The notes under the pieces were generated by a model. It was not told the origin of the DNA and ran no database searches. It worked only from the letters and a program-made list of their open reading frames with translations. A stretch of DNA of 37,092 bases from an uncultured beta proteobacterium (lineage in GTDB: Bacteria > Pseudomonadota > Gammaproteobacteria > Burkholderiales > Burkholderiaceae_C). Shown here piece after piece: positions 18,744 to 27,279 of this stretch (positions are counted from its first letter, which is position 1; each line of letters opens with the position of its first letter). The position numbers and the translations under genes were made by a program. The DNA lies in contig CAIQVX010000339.1 of assembly GCA_903875275.1 (NCBI GenBank), forward strand, positions 1 through 37,092, written 5' to 3'.

Positions 18744-19784
18744 GTGAAACACATTATACGGGGCAATGGGGAACCACCGTTGCCGCAGGCCAAAACAGTT
18801 GTTGTTAGCGAGGACTGTTCAGGTCAACGACTGGACAATTTTCTGATGCGTCAGCTCAAAGGCGTGCCGAAGACGCACGTCTATCGAATCATCCGCAGTG
18901 GAGAAGTAAGGATCAACAAAGGTCGCGTATCTGCCGATTCGCGGGTTCAGTCGGGCGATGCAGTGCGTCTGCCGCCAATCCGGATTTCAGCAAGAATTGC
19001 CGAAAAGGCGCTGGCGATGGCAGCTAACGTCGTTCGCGGCACCCCGGCTCGCGATTTTTCCATTCTGCTGGAGGATGAACATTTGCTTGCCCTTGACAAG
19101 CCGGCAGGTGTGGCGGTGCACGGCGGTTCGGGCGTCAGTTTTGGCGTGATCGAGCAGTTGCGTTTCAGCAGACCCGATGCCAGATTCCTGGAACTGGTGC
19201 ACCGGCTGGACCGGGATACCAGTGGCATTTTGCTGGTCGCCAAGAAGAGGAGCGCTTTGAAACACCTGCAAGACCAGTTTCGGGAGCGAGAAACTGGCAA
19301 GACTTACATGGCTTTGGTTGCCGGACGCTGGCCTGCCAGCAAGAAGGTCCTCGATAAACCGTTGCACAAGTATCTGCTGCCAGACGGTGAGCGTCGCGTC
19401 AAAGTTGTTACGCGCGATGATCCGGATGGCATGCCTTCGGTCACCCTGGTCAAAGTGGTAAAGCGCTTGGTGGGGATCGTGGGAGTAACCGAAGAATCCC
19501 GCGCGGAGTTCAGCTTGCTCGAAGTGACACTCAAGACCGGACGCACCCATCAGATCCGCGTGCATCTGGCCAGTGAAGGGTACCCCATCCTGGGAGACGA
19601 TAAATACGGGGACTTTGAATTGAACAAGACGCTGTCCCACAGCGAGCGCGTGCCTGCACTCAAGCGGATGTTTCTGCATGCATGGCGTCTGCAGTTCAAT
19701 CATCCCGCCAGCAATGAGCGCATTGAGTTGCTGGCGCCATTGCCATCAGAACTGGAAGCTTTTGTGTCTCATGGTTCACACTGA
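18744..19784 (+). CDS. rluC: 23S rRNA pseudouridine synthase, RluC/RluD family
   Basis: This enzyme isomerises uridines to pseudouridine in 23S rRNA; RluC in E. coli acts at 955, 2504 and 2580. The 346-residue protein has an N-terminal S4 RNA-binding domain at about 27-85 (SGQRLDNFLMRQLKGVPK...IRSGEVRINKGR) and a RluA-type catalytic domain. HRLDRDTSG holds catalytic D156, KTYMALV is motif III, and GRTHQIRVHLA is the last conserved motif. The start is GTG at 18744, taken because the next ATG would cut into the S4 domain; no clear ribosome binding site is seen. Position beside divergent rne is the usual one for rluC. Confidence 0.92.
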   Translation: MKHIIRGNGEPPLPQAKTVVVSEDCSGQRLDNFLMRQLKGVPKTHVYRIIRSGEVRINKGRVSADSRVQSGDAVRLPPIRISARIAEKALAMAANVVRGTPARDFSILLEDEHLLALDKPAGVAVHGGSGVSFGVIEQLRFSRPDARFLELVHRLDRDTSGILLVAKKRSALKHLQDQFRERETGKTYMALVAGRWPASKKVLDKPLHKYLLPDGERRVKVVTRDDPDGMPSVTLVKVVKRLVGIVGVTEESRAEFSLLEVTLKTGRTHQIRVHLASEGYPILGDDKYGDFELNKTLSHSERVPALKRMFLHAWRLQFNHPASNERIELLAPLPSELEAFVSHGSH

Positions 19785-19785
19785 T

Positions 19786-20448
19786 ATGGCTATCGCCCGA
19801 CGCTTCGATCTGATTGCTTTTGATTGGGACGGAACACTGTTTGATTCGACAGCCCTGATTGCGCGCTGCATCCAGAATGCAGTTCGGGATGTCGGGGGTG
19901 CCGTGCCCAGCGATCGTGATGCGGCGTACGTCATCGGCCTGGGGTTGAAGCAGGCATTGGCGCATGCGGCACCTGACGTGCCTGTTGACCGTTACCCGGA
20001 ACTTGGGGCACGCTACAGGCACCACTACATTGCCCAGAAGGATGACATCAGCCTTTTTGAGGGGGTGCTGGACATGTTGATGGCACTGAAGTCACGCCAG
20101 CACTGGCTGACCGTGGCCACGGGAAAAACCCGTCAGGGTCTGGATGATGCTCTGCAGACTTCACAGCTCAAGGACGTGTTCGACGGCTCGCGAACGGTGG
20201 ACGAGACGGCGGGCAAACCCCATCCGCGCATGTTGCAGGAACTGATGGCCGAGTTCGGCGTGGAACCGACACGCACACTGATGATCGGCGATACCACGCA
20301 TGACTTACAGATGGCCCTGAATGCGGGGTGTGCCAGCGTGGCCGTGAGCTATGGTGCTCATGAACCGGACGCGTTTCATAGTCTGCAGCCCCTGTTTGTC
20401 GCGCATTCAGTGCGCGAACTGCATGACTGGCTCGTTGCCAACGCCTGA
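19786..20448 (+). CDS. HAD-superfamily hydrolase, phosphoglycolate phosphatase-like
   Basis: This 220-residue phosphatase has the four HAD motifs: DWDGTLFDS with nucleophile D13 and D15, TVATGKTRQGLD (motif II Thr), K of GKPHPRM (motif III), and MIGDTTHDLQMA (motif IV acidic pair). The helical cap between motifs I and II places it in subfamily IA, close to Gph. The substrate is not shown by the sequence. The ATG at 19786 is one base after the rluC stop (TGATATG); an alternative ATG at 19771 would overlap rluC by 14 bases. The same TGATATG junction joins it to the next gene. Confidence 0.9.
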   Translation: MAIARRFDLIAFDWDGTLFDSTALIARCIQNAVRDVGGAVPSDRDAAYVIGLGLKQALAHAAPDVPVDRYPELGARYRHHYIAQKDDISLFEGVLDMLMALKSRQHWLTVATGKTRQGLDDALQTSQLKDVFDGSRTVDETAGKPHPRMLQELMAEFGVEPTRTLMIGDTTHDLQMALNAGCASVAVSYGAHEPDAFHSLQPLFVAHSVRELHDWLVANA

Positions 20449-20449
20449 T

Positions 20450-20833
20450 ATGGTTAACGAGAGTACGGTGACAAGGCGAATTGCCCTGTGCAACTCGACT
20501 GAACTGGTCAACAGTGAACTGGCAGTGCCGTTTGATGTCATCTACCACCGGCGCCCGTGCGCGGCGTTTGCCATTCGATACCAGGACCAGGTCTACGCCT
20601 ACCTCAATCGCTGCGCCCACATACCGATGGAAATGGACTACCAGCCCAATCGCTTTTTTGACAGCACCGGCCAGTTGCTGATGTGTGCCACCCATGGGGC
20701 CACTTACCATCCGAAAACAGGCGCTTGTCGCGGCGGACCCTGTCGCGGCGGGCTGATCAAGATTGACACTTCCGAGTTTGATGGCATGGTCTACTGGCAT
20801 ACTGCACCCAACTTGAGTCCTCCCGTATCCTGA
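20450..20833 (+). CDS. Small Rieske [2Fe-2S] ferredoxin-like protein
   Basis: A 127-residue protein made of a single Rieske domain. The cluster ligands are C55 and H57 (CAH) and C79 and H82 (CATH), separated by 21 residues. Glycine and cysteine-rich CRGGPCRGG follows the second ligand pair. There is no membrane span and no oxygenase domain, so it should be a soluble electron carrier or a subunit of an unknown enzyme. Stand-alone Rieske proteins at this place, between a Gph-like phosphatase and sppA, are typical of Burkholderiales; their partner is not known to me. The start at 20450 is one base after the preceding stop. Confidence 0.88.
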   Translation: MVNESTVTRRIALCNSTELVNSELAVPFDVIYHRRPCAAFAIRYQDQVYAYLNRCAHIPMEMDYQPNRFFDSTGQLLMCATHGATYHPKTGACRGGPCRGGLIKIDTSEFDGMVYWHTAPNLSPPVS

Positions 20834-20834
20834 T

Positions 20835-21887
20835 ATGACAACCCCCAACATTCCAGATCCACCCGGCGCCGCAGGGGATCCTGACCTGTCGATGCCACAA
20901 CACCCGATGACTGGCACGGTTGAACCGCCATCGTCCCTGAACAGGCAAGAGTCGGCGGCCGGGCTGAGCTGGGAGCGAGAGACACTGGAGAAGCTGGCTT
21001 TTGCTGCGCTGACGGAGCAGCGCTTGGCACGCCGATGGCGCAATTTTGTGCGGCTTGCATGGCTTGCATTTTTCATCATCCTGGTATGGACGGTGATAGC
21101 CCGCAGTGGACCGGCCAAGGACAGCACCACACCGCATACAGCCTTGGTAGAAATCAAAGGCGAAATCGCCTCCGGGGCGGAAGCCAGTGCCGAGTTGATC
21201 GTGGCCGCATTGCGCGGTGCATTTGAAGACGAAGGTGCGCGGGCCGTGGTGTTGTTGATCAATTCACCGGGGGGTAGTCCGGTTCAGGCAGGCATCATCA
21301 ATGACGAAATCCGGAGGCTCAAGCTCAAGCATAAGAAGCCGGTCTATACGGTTGTGGAAGAGTCTTGTGCTTCGGCCGCCTACTACATTGCTGTGGCAGC
21401 CGATAGCATATATGTGGACAAGGCGAGCATTGTAGGCAGCATAGGAGTCCTGATGGACGGTTTTGGGTTTACAGGCCTGATGAACAAACTCGGAGTCGAG
21501 CGTCGGTTGATGACGGCAGGAGAGAACAAGGGATTCCTGGATCCCTTCAGCCCACAAACCGAGAGGCAGCGTGCCTTCGCACAGACCATGCTGGATCAGA
21601 TCCACAGGCAGTTCATTGACGTGGTCAAGGCCGGTCGGGGTCCTCGGTTGAAGGAGACTCCCGAGACCTTCAGCGGGCTGTTCTGGAGTGGACAGCAGGC
21701 CATTGAGATGGGGCTTGCCGATCAACTTGGGAATCTTGACTTTGTTGCGCGCGAAGTGGTCAAGGCAGAGGAAATTGTTGATTACACGCGACGCGAGAAT
21801 GTGGCGGAGCGACTGGTCAAGCGTTTCGGGGCTGCCATTGGTGAGGGCGCTGTGCGGTCCCTTCAGTCGATTCCTTCGCTGCGCTGA
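20835..21887 (+). CDS. sppA: Signal peptide peptidase, S49 family (SppA, short form)
   Basis: This membrane-bound serine protease degrades signal peptides after export. The 350-residue protein has a Pro-rich cytoplasmic N-terminus of about 70 residues, one membrane span at about 72-90, and one S49 domain. S180 in ESCASAAYYIA is the predicted nucleophile and K232 in GENKGFLDPF the general base. Their 52-residue spacing equals that of the S147/K199 dyad of Bacillus SppA, so it is the short single-domain form, not the duplicated E. coli form. GGSPVQAG and GSIGVLMDGF are conserved. Its TGATATG junction with the Rieske gene implies co-translation. Confidence 0.93.
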   Translation: MTTPNIPDPPGAAGDPDLSMPQHPMTGTVEPPSSLNRQESAAGLSWERETLEKLAFAALTEQRLARRWRNFVRLAWLAFFIILVWTVIARSGPAKDSTTPHTALVEIKGEIASGAEASAELIVAALRGAFEDEGARAVVLLINSPGGSPVQAGIINDEIRRLKLKHKKPVYTVVEESCASAAYYIAVAADSIYVDKASIVGSIGVLMDGFGFTGLMNKLGVERRLMTAGENKGFLDPFSPQTERQRAFAQTMLDQIHRQFIDVVKAGRGPRLKETPETFSGLFWSGQQAIEMGLADQLGNLDFVAREVVKAEEIVDYTRRENVAERLVKRFGAAIGEGAVRSLQSIPSLR

Positions 21888-21899
21888 AAGGCGCGGGTG

Positions 21900-22700
21900 C
21901 TATCGCCCCACGGCGAACACGGCCGGGGTTGAATTGTTCAGAGGTGAAGGTTTCCTGCGCCAGTTCTTGACGCTGTCGGCACGACACATGGCACTCTGCA
22001 TCGTTAACCCACTGCAGATCGAGAGCCGTGTATTGTGTTGGAGTGTCTGCAGCAGGGTTTGCAGCATGGCCCCGTTGCGATACGGTGTTTCGATGAAGAG
22101 TTGCGTTTGCCCGGTCTTGAGCGCCAGCGATTCGAGTTCGCGAATGCGCTGGCCCCGATCTGCCGGATCCTGCGGAAGGTAGCCTGAAAAGGCGAAATTC
22201 TGTCCGTTGAGACCACTGGCGGCCAGTGCCAGCACAATGGACGTGGGCCCCGTCAAGGGAACGACCTCGATTCCCAGATCGTGCGCAGCCCGTACCACCG
22301 AGGAACCTGGGTCCGCTATGGCCGGCATTCCTGCCTCACTGACCAAGCCAAGGTCGTTTCCTGACAAAGCAGGCGCAAGCAGATAACGGGCGTCAAAATT
22401 GCCACCGTGGTCTCCTTTCTTGTGCACTTCCCGGGGCAGTTCATCAATGTGCAGTGACTGCACACTGGAGCTCAGTGGGATGATCGTGTCCACGCGTTTC
22501 AAATAGGCGCGCGTCGACTTGGCGTTCTCACAGATCCAATATTGCAGCCTAGATGCGACCCTGAGCGTTCCGTGGGGCATCGTGTTCTGTAGCTCTGTCT
22601 CGCCATCGCAGCCAAAGTCCAGGGGCGCGGGAACCAGGTAAAGTTTCCCGTTCCGATCCGGGCCGACCTCGGTCGCCACTGCACTGGAAGCTGTGTTCAT
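21900..22700 (-). CDS. RsmI-like tetrapyrrole-methylase-family SAM methyltransferase
   Basis: This 266-residue protein belongs to the tetrapyrrole methylase fold, in the RsmI branch that 2'-O-methylates 16S rRNA C1402. GLVSEAGMPAIADPG (compare the RsmI pattern SDAGTP.ISDPG) and VVPLTGPTSIVLALAASGL are the main signatures, followed by FSGYLPQ and FIETPYRN. The TP of SDAGTP is MP here, and the N-terminal segment differs from true RsmI, so I read it as the Burkholderiales paralog found next to maf rather than RsmI itself. The target is unknown. Its ATG overlaps the maf stop (ATGA), so the two are coupled, and it converges on sppA with 12 bases between. Confidence 0.85.
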   Translation of the reverse strand: MNTASSAVATEVGPDRNGKLYLVPAPLDFGCDGETELQNTMPHGTLRVASRLQYWICENAKSTRAYLKRVDTIIPLSSSVQSLHIDELPREVHKKGDHGGNFDARYLLAPALSGNDLGLVSEAGMPAIADPGSSVVRAAHDLGIEVVPLTGPTSIVLALAASGLNGQNFAFSGYLPQDPADRGQRIRELESLALKTGQTQLFIETPYRNGAMLQTLLQTLQHNTRLSICSGLTMQSAMCRADSVKNWRRKPSPLNNSTPAVFAVGR

Positions 22701-23290
22701 AACACCTTGACGCCAGCTGCGCTAATCATCCGGCAGGTGCGGATCAGCGGAAGGCCGACCAGAGCGGTGGGGTCGTCGCTCTCGATGGATTCCAGCAAGG
22801 CAATTCCCAGCCCCTCGCTCTTGGCGCTACCCGCGCAGTCATAAGGTGTTTCGGCGCGTAGATAGGCTTCAATTTCGTCATCCTCCAAGTCACGGAACTT
22901 CACCTTGACCTGTGCCAGATCCGACTGGGAAAAGCCGCTGTCAAGGCATACGACTGCCAGTGCTGTTTGAAATATCACGGTCCTGCCACGCATTTGCCGC
23001 AACTGGATTGTGGCGCGCGCGTGGTTTCCGGGTTTTCCAAGTGGCTTTCCATCCAGGTCCGCAACTTGATCCGAGCCTATGACGACGCAAGCTGGAAACT
23101 GCACTGCCACGGCGCATGCTTTGCTCATCGCAAGTCGGCAGGCGGTCTGCTGCGGTGTTTCGTCCGCATTGGGCGTCTCGTCCACATGGGGCGCGGCAAC
23201 CTGAAACTCGACGCGTAACCGGGCAAGCATTTCACGGCGGTAGGGGGAACTGGACCCCAAAATCAGCTTTCTGGGAGAATTTTCAGACAT
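22697..23290 (-). CDS. maf: Maf-family nucleoside triphosphate pyrophosphatase (YceF-like)
   Basis: Maf proteins hydrolyse non-canonical or modified nucleoside triphosphates. The YceF branch, usually linked with yceD-rpmF, prefers 7-methyl-GTP. The 197 residues start MSENSPRKLILGSSSPYRREML, the conserved phosphate-binding start. D74 in IGSDQVADLDG is the catalytic aspartate, followed by GKPLGKPGNHARA with the conserved lysine. The later YDCAGSAKSEGLG corresponds to the family's Y-x-x-x-G-K region. It is divergent from yceD with only 25 bases between the two start codons, and overlaps the downstream methylase gene by four bases. Confidence 0.93.
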   Translation of the reverse strand: MSENSPRKLILGSSSPYRREMLARLRVEFQVAAPHVDETPNADETPQQTACRLAMSKACAVAVQFPACVVIGSDQVADLDGKPLGKPGNHARATIQLRQMRGRTVIFQTALAVVCLDSGFSQSDLAQVKVKFRDLEDDEIEAYLRAETPYDCAGSAKSEGLGIALLESIESDDPTALVGLPLIRTCRMISAAGVKVL

Positions 23291-23315
23291 GCCGTGATTC
23301 TCTTACACTGCAGGC

Positions 23316-23864
23316 ATGAAAAATGACTTCACCACCAAGCATCTGGATGTCAAGGCATTTGCCCGGTCCGCTGGTGACGTAACGGCCGAAGATACAGTCG
23401 GAAAGTACGAGCGATTGATGGAAGAGACCCAGGGTTTGGGTGCGCAGAAGCCGTTGAAATGGTCGGCGCGCGGTGAATTCCGGACCGATTTGGCCGGTGC
23501 CGAGCAGATTTGGCTGCATTTGACGGTCGATGCGGTCCTGCCATTGACCTGCCAGCGATGTCTAGCACCCACCGACGTCGCCGTTCGCTTGAATCAGTCC
23601 TATCGGTTCGTGGAGAGCGAGGCTGTGGCGCAGGCGCAGGACGCCGAGGCCGAAGAGGACGTCCTGGCGCTCAGCCCGGCTTTCAGTCTGACAGACTTGA
23701 TTGAAGATGAGGTCTTGATGGCACTGCCCCCGATACCCATGCATGATCTGTGCCCGGTTGCGGTCAAGTTGGAACTGGTGGATCCCGGATTTGAACAAGC
23801 CAGCAACGCAAAACGGCAGCCATTTGCGGTATTGGCACAGCTGAAATCGGGCAGGCCAGACTGA
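23316..23864 (+). CDS. yceD: YceD / DUF177 protein, 23S rRNA accumulation factor
   Basis: This 182-residue cytoplasmic protein of the DUF177 family is always coupled to rpmF and is needed for normal 23S rRNA levels in E. coli and plants. The conserved CQRCL (C79, C82) is in the middle, preceded by the beta-rich LHLTVDAVLPLTCQRCL block and followed by FSLTDLIEDEVLMALPPIPMHD, the family's C-terminal signature. An acidic insert at about 104-117 (DAEAEEDV) separates them. The ATG at 23316 has only a short AGG nearby. Its promoter must lie inside the divergent maf gene or the 25-base gap. Confidence 0.92.
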   Translation: MKNDFTTKHLDVKAFARSAGDVTAEDTVGKYERLMEETQGLGAQKPLKWSARGEFRTDLAGAEQIWLHLTVDAVLPLTCQRCLAPTDVAVRLNQSYRFVESEAVAQAQDAEAEEDVLALSPAFSLTDLIEDEVLMALPPIPMHDLCPVAVKLELVDPGFEQASNAKRQPFAVLAQLKSGRPD

Positions 23865-23879
23865 GTTGGTGACTTGTCC

Positions 23880-23885
23880 TATAAT
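23880..23885 (+). promoter_or_regulatory. -10 box upstream of rpmF
   Basis: A perfect TATAAT lies 15 bases after the yceD stop and 88 bases before the rpmF start. The expected -35 position is not a good match (CAGACT-like). It may give rpmF and the fab genes their own transcript. Confidence 0.45.
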
Positions 23886-23973
23886 GGTCGGCTTGCTGCG
23901 TGCGTGAGGCGCGGCATTTTTCACAAATCCAGCGTGTTGCGACTAGCGGAACACGCCCTAACAGGAGCGGATC

Positions 23974-24156
23974 ATGGCCGTCCAACAGAATAAAAAATCA
24001 CCTTCAAAGCGTGGTATGCACCGTTCGCACAATGCACTGGTGGTCCCCGGTATCGCAGTCGAGGCGACCACGGGTGAAACGCACCTTCGCCACCATATCA
24101 GCCCCACCGGGTTCTATAGAGGGCGCAAGGTCGTCAAGACCAAGTCCGAAGCCTGA
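23974..24156 (+). CDS. rpmF: 50S ribosomal protein L32
   Basis: L32 is a small protein of the large ribosomal subunit. The 60-residue product starts [22 protein letters not shown], the conserved L32 start, and ends [21 protein letters not shown]. It is the cysteine-free form: no zinc ligands. AGGAG lies seven to eight bases before the ATG. It sits in the classic yceD-rpmF-plsX-fab order, with a terminator-like hairpin between it and plsX. Confidence 0.98.
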   Translation: MAVQQNKKSPSKRGMHRSHNALVVPGIAVEATTGETHLRHHISPTGFYRGRKVVKTKSEA

Positions 24157-24173
24157 TCTTTCATCAAGCGAAG

Positions 24174-24214
24174 GCCCGAGGCTACTGTGTCTGTAGCGTC
24201 GGGCTTTGTTTTTT
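24174..24214 (+). terminator. Rho-independent terminator/attenuator between rpmF and plsX
   Basis: GCCCGA (24174-24179) pairs with TCGGGC (24199-24204) and GCTAC (24181-24185) with GTAGC (24193-24197), across one G-G mismatch, with a seven-base loop. A run of six T follows at 24209-24214. It lies 17 bases after the rpmF stop and 48 before plsX, so it should lower read-through from the ribosomal gene into the lipid genes. Confidence 0.85.
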
Positions 24215-24262
24215 GTACCGCCTGTTAAGCGAGTCAGCCTTGTTCGATCGAGCCGTAGTCCC

Positions 24263-25312
24263 ATGGTCACGATAGCGGTCGACTGCATGGGAGGTGATCA
24301 CGGCCTGGTCGTGACGCTTCCAGCTTGCCGCAACTTTCTCGACAAGCATCCGGATGCACGCCTGATTCTGGTGGCGCTGCCAGGAAGTGCGAGCGCCTTT
24401 TCCCACCCGCGTGCGTTGATCGTGGCTGCCACCGAGGTGGTTGATATGGATGATTCGCTGGAGGTCGCGTTGCGGCGCAAAAAGGACTCGTCCATGCGGG
24501 TTGCGATCCAGAGCGTCAAGAACGGCCAGGCGCACGCAGCGGTCTCCGCCGGGAACACCGCCGCTCTGATGGCCATCTCGCGTTATGTCCTGAAGACTTT
24601 GGACGGTATTGATCGCCCGGCGATTGCTGGGCAAATTCCGAATGCCAAGGGACAGGCGACCACAGTCCTCGACATGGGTGCCAATGTCGATTGTTCAGCT
24701 GAGCATCTGTTGCAGTTTGCGATCATGGGCTCGGCTCTGGTTTCTGTACTCAATGGCGTCGACAACCCCACGGTCGGTTTGCTCAATATTGGTGAGGAAT
24801 CAATCAAGGGCAACGAGGTCATCAAGAAAGCAGGTGAGTTATTGCGTGCGGCCGCCAGGGCGGGCGATTTCAACTTCTATGGCAACGTCGAGGGGAATGA
24901 TATTTTCAAGGGAACCTCCGACATTGTTGTATGTGACGGATTCGTCGGAAATGTTGCCCTGAAGGCCAGTGAGGGTTTGGCCACCATGATTGTTGATTTC
25001 CTGAAAATTGAATTTTCACGCAATGTTTTCACCAAGTTCGCCGCTATTGCTGCTTACCCGGTAATTTCGGCATTAAAAAAGCGGATGGACCACAGGCGCT
25101 ACAACGGTGGCGCCCTCCTGGGGCTGCGTGGTCTGGTTTTCAAGAGTCATGGCTCAGCCGACGAATTGGCCTTCGAATACGCGCTGGCACGGGCGTACGA
25201 CGCCGCCAGGCACGAATTGCTGGAACGCGTTCAGGCACGCATCGCGCATGTGGCGCCGCTTATGGACAGTGCAGTGGCACCCATCTCATCTGCTGCCGTC
25301 TCATCTGCCTGA
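24263..25312 (+). CDS. plsX: Phosphate acyltransferase PlsX
   Basis: PlsX converts acyl-ACP to acyl-phosphate, the donor for PlsY in phospholipid synthesis; it is a peripheral membrane enzyme. The 349-residue length is normal. [14 protein letters not shown] is the family N-terminus. [32 protein letters not shown] and [12 protein letters not shown] are the conserved blocks in order. The start at 24263 is chosen because the family motif begins there; the open frame extends 19 codons upstream into the terminator hairpin, which is not coding. fabH follows after three bases. Confidence 0.96.
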   Translation: MVTIAVDCMGGDHGLVVTLPACRNFLDKHPDARLILVALPGSASAFSHPRALIVAATEVVDMDDSLEVALRRKKDSSMRVAIQSVKNGQAHAAVSAGNTAALMAISRYVLKTLDGIDRPAIAGQIPNAKGQATTVLDMGANVDCSAEHLLQFAIMGSALVSVLNGVDNPTVGLLNIGEESIKGNEVIKKAGELLRAAARAGDFNFYGNVEGNDIFKGTSDIVVCDGFVGNVALKASEGLATMIVDFLKIEFSRNVFTKFAAIAAYPVISALKKRMDHRRYNGGALLGLRGLVFKSHGSADELAFEYALARAYDAARHELLERVQARIAHVAPLMDSAVAPISSAAVSSA

Positions 25313-25315
25313 CCT

Positions 25316-26293
25316 ATGAAGACCTATTCACGCATCACCGGTACTGGAAGCTACCTGCCGCCGCGTCGATTGACGAACTCCGATTTGGTGGCTGACCTCG
25401 CCACTCGCGGCGTGGAAAGTTCTGACCAGTGGATCGTGGAGCGCACTGGAATCCAGGCTCGGCATTTTGCCGAACCCGACGTCTGCAGCAGTGATCTGGG
25501 GTTGGAGGCGGCACGCATGGCCTTGCAGTCAGCCAAGTTGGGTCCTGAGGACATTGACCTGATTGTTGTTGCGACCTCGACTCCGGACATGGTTTTTCCG
25601 TCTACAGCCTGTATTCTGCAGAACAAGCTGGGTGCCAACGGTTGTGCCGCTTTCGATGTGCAGGCAGTTTGCAGTGGTTTCATCTACGCGCTGATCGTTG
25701 CCGACGCCATGATCAGGACAGGTTCTGCCAAGAGGGCACTGGTCGTCGGCGCCGAGGTTTTCTCACGCCTTCTCAATTTCAACGACCGCACGAGTTGTGT
25801 GCTTTTTGGTGACGGAGCGGGCGCAGTCGTACTTGAGGCATCGGACAGACCAGGAATTTTGGCCAGTGATTTGCATGCAGACGGCAAGCATGCCGGCATC
25901 CTGTGCGTTCCCGGTCATCTTTCTGGTGGTGAGGCCATGGGTCAGGCTCTGCTTCAGATGGACGGGAAGGCAGTGTTCAAGCTGGCGGTGAATGTGCTCG
26001 ACGAGGCTGCCAGGGCGACACTGCTCAAGTCCGGCAACACGGCTGCCGATATCGATTGGCTGATTCCCCATCAGGCCAATATTCGGATCATGCAGAGCAC
26101 CGCCAAGAAGTTGGGCGTGCCGATGGAGAAAGTGGTTGTGACGGTGGGACAGCACGGAAACACGTCCGCGGCATCAATTCCGTTGGCGCTGGATACGGCA
26201 GTCCGTGCGGGGAAGATCTTGCCTGGGCAGTTGTTGCTTCTTGAGGGGGTCGGTGGCGGCTTCACTTGGGGTGCTGTGCTGCTTCGAATGTAG
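25316..26293 (+). CDS. fabH: 3-oxoacyl-ACP synthase III
   Basis: FabH starts fatty-acid synthesis by condensing acetyl-CoA with malonyl-ACP. The 325-residue thiolase-fold enzyme has the catalytic triad C119 (VQAVCSGF), H252 (PHQANIRIM) and N282 ([10 protein letters not shown]). The N-terminus [17 protein letters not shown] is typical. The segment [12 protein letters not shown] at 54-65 resembles a known translated sequencing-adapter artefact, but the codons differ from adapter sequence (see rejected items). It starts three bases after the plsX stop. Confidence 0.97.
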   Translation: MKTYSRITGTGSYLPPRRLTNSDLVADLATRGVESSDQWIVERTGIQARHFAEPDVCSSDLGLEAARMALQSAKLGPEDIDLIVVATSTPDMVFPSTACILQNKLGANGCAAFDVQAVCSGFIYALIVADAMIRTGSAKRALVVGAEVFSRLLNFNDRTSCVLFGDGAGAVVLEASDRPGILASDLHADGKHAGILCVPGHLSGGEAMGQALLQMDGKAVFKLAVNVLDEAARATLLKSGNTAADIDWLIPHQANIRIMQSTAKKLGVPMEKVVVTVGQHGNTSAASIPLALDTAVRAGKILPGQLLLLEGVGGGFTWGAVLLRM

Positions 26294-26313
26294 TTCTGGA
26301 GAGCAGAAAAAGT

Positions 26314-27279
26314 ATGAATCCGTTTGCCTTTGTTTTTCCCGGCCAGGGGTCGCAGTCCGTAGGTATGCTGGATGCGTGGGGTGATCATCCTGTAGTGCGC
26401 GAAGCGCTGCAGGAGGGATCCGACGCGCTCCATGAGGACCTGGCAGAACTCATTCACAGTGGACCCAAGGAAGCGTTGGCTCTGACGACGAACACACAAC
26501 CCGTGATGCTTGTGGCTGCGATGGCAGTCTACCGGGTATGGATGTCTGAGACCGGCGTGGCACCGGCGGCTGTGGCCGGGCACTCGCTCGGGGAATACTC
26601 GGCTCTGGTGGCAACTGGCGTACTGACACTGGCTCAGGCCACGCCGCTGGTTCGTTTGCGTGCTCAGGCGATGCAGGAGGCCGTGCCCGTTGGCGTCGGT
26701 GCTATGGCTGCCATCCTGGGCATGGATGCGGTCAAAGTGATTGAAGTCTGTGCGGACGTGACACTCGAATTTGGAGACGGTTCTTCAGAAATCGTTGAGG
26801 CGGTCAACTTCAATGATCCGTTACAGACAGTGATTGCCGGCAGCAAACTGGCGGTTGAAACGGCCTGCCAGAAATTGAAGGCGGCCGGCGCCAAGCGGGC
26901 GTGGCCCTTGCCGGTTTCGGCGCCGTTTCATTCGAGTTTGATGAAGCCGGCTGCCGAAAGACTGCGGGCCAGAATCCTGGAGATGGAGTTCTTGTCCCCG
27001 CAGATCCCGCTGATCAACAATATCGATGTCGCGGTCGAGGTCTCGGCGGATCGGATTCGCGATGCCCTGTATCGCCAGGCGTTTGGTCCGGTGCGTTGGG
27101 TCGAGTGTGTGCAGGCGCTCAAGGCGCGCGGCATAAGCTGTCTGGTGGAATGCGGGCCTGGCAAGGTGCTCGCAGGATTGGTCAAGCGTATAAACCCGGA
27201 TTTGAGCGGAATGGCGCTGTTTGATCCGGTGTCACTCGCGGCTGTGAAAAGTGAATTGTTGGGTGCTGATCATGAGTGA
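26314..27279 (+). CDS. fabD: Malonyl-CoA:ACP transacylase
   Basis: FabD loads malonyl groups onto ACP. The 321-residue protein starts FAFVFPGQGSQSVGML (oxyanion-hole GQGSQ). S91 in GHSLGEYSAL is the nucleophile, H206 in APFHSSLM the catalytic histidine, and R116 the malonyl-carboxylate ligand; spacing matches E. coli FabD (S92, R117, H201 region). The start at 26314 has GGAG about 12 bases upstream; the longer frame reaches back into fabH. It overlaps fabG by eight bases (ATGAGTGA). Confidence 0.97.
   Translation: MNPFAFVFPGQGSQSVGMLDAWGDHPVVREALQEGSDALHEDLAELIHSGPKEALALTTNTQPVMLVAAMAVYRVWMSETGVAPAAVAGHSLGEYSALVATGVLTLAQATPLVRLRAQAMQEAVPVGVGAMAAILGMDAVKVIEVCADVTLEFGDGSSEIVEAVNFNDPLQTVIAGSKLAVETACQKLKAAGAKRAWPLPVSAPFHSSLMKPAAERLRARILEMEFLSPQIPLINNIDVAVEVSADRIRDALYRQAFGPVRWVECVQALKARGISCLVECGPGKVLAGLVKRINPDLSGMALFDPVSLAAVKSELLGADHE

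Noticed and set aside
20168-21262. 364-codon minus-strand frame opposite the Rieske and sppA genes
   Set aside because: The plus-strand genes carry clear catalytic and cluster-binding residues; the antisense product is low in structure and rich in Ser/Arg/Ala.
25466-25500. DVCSSDL peptide in FabH, resembling translated Illumina adapter sequence
   Set aside because: The codons here (GTC TGC AGC AGT GAT CTG) differ from the adapter (GTG TGC TCT TCC GAT CT). The frame and FabH alignment continue without a break, so it is genuine coding sequence.
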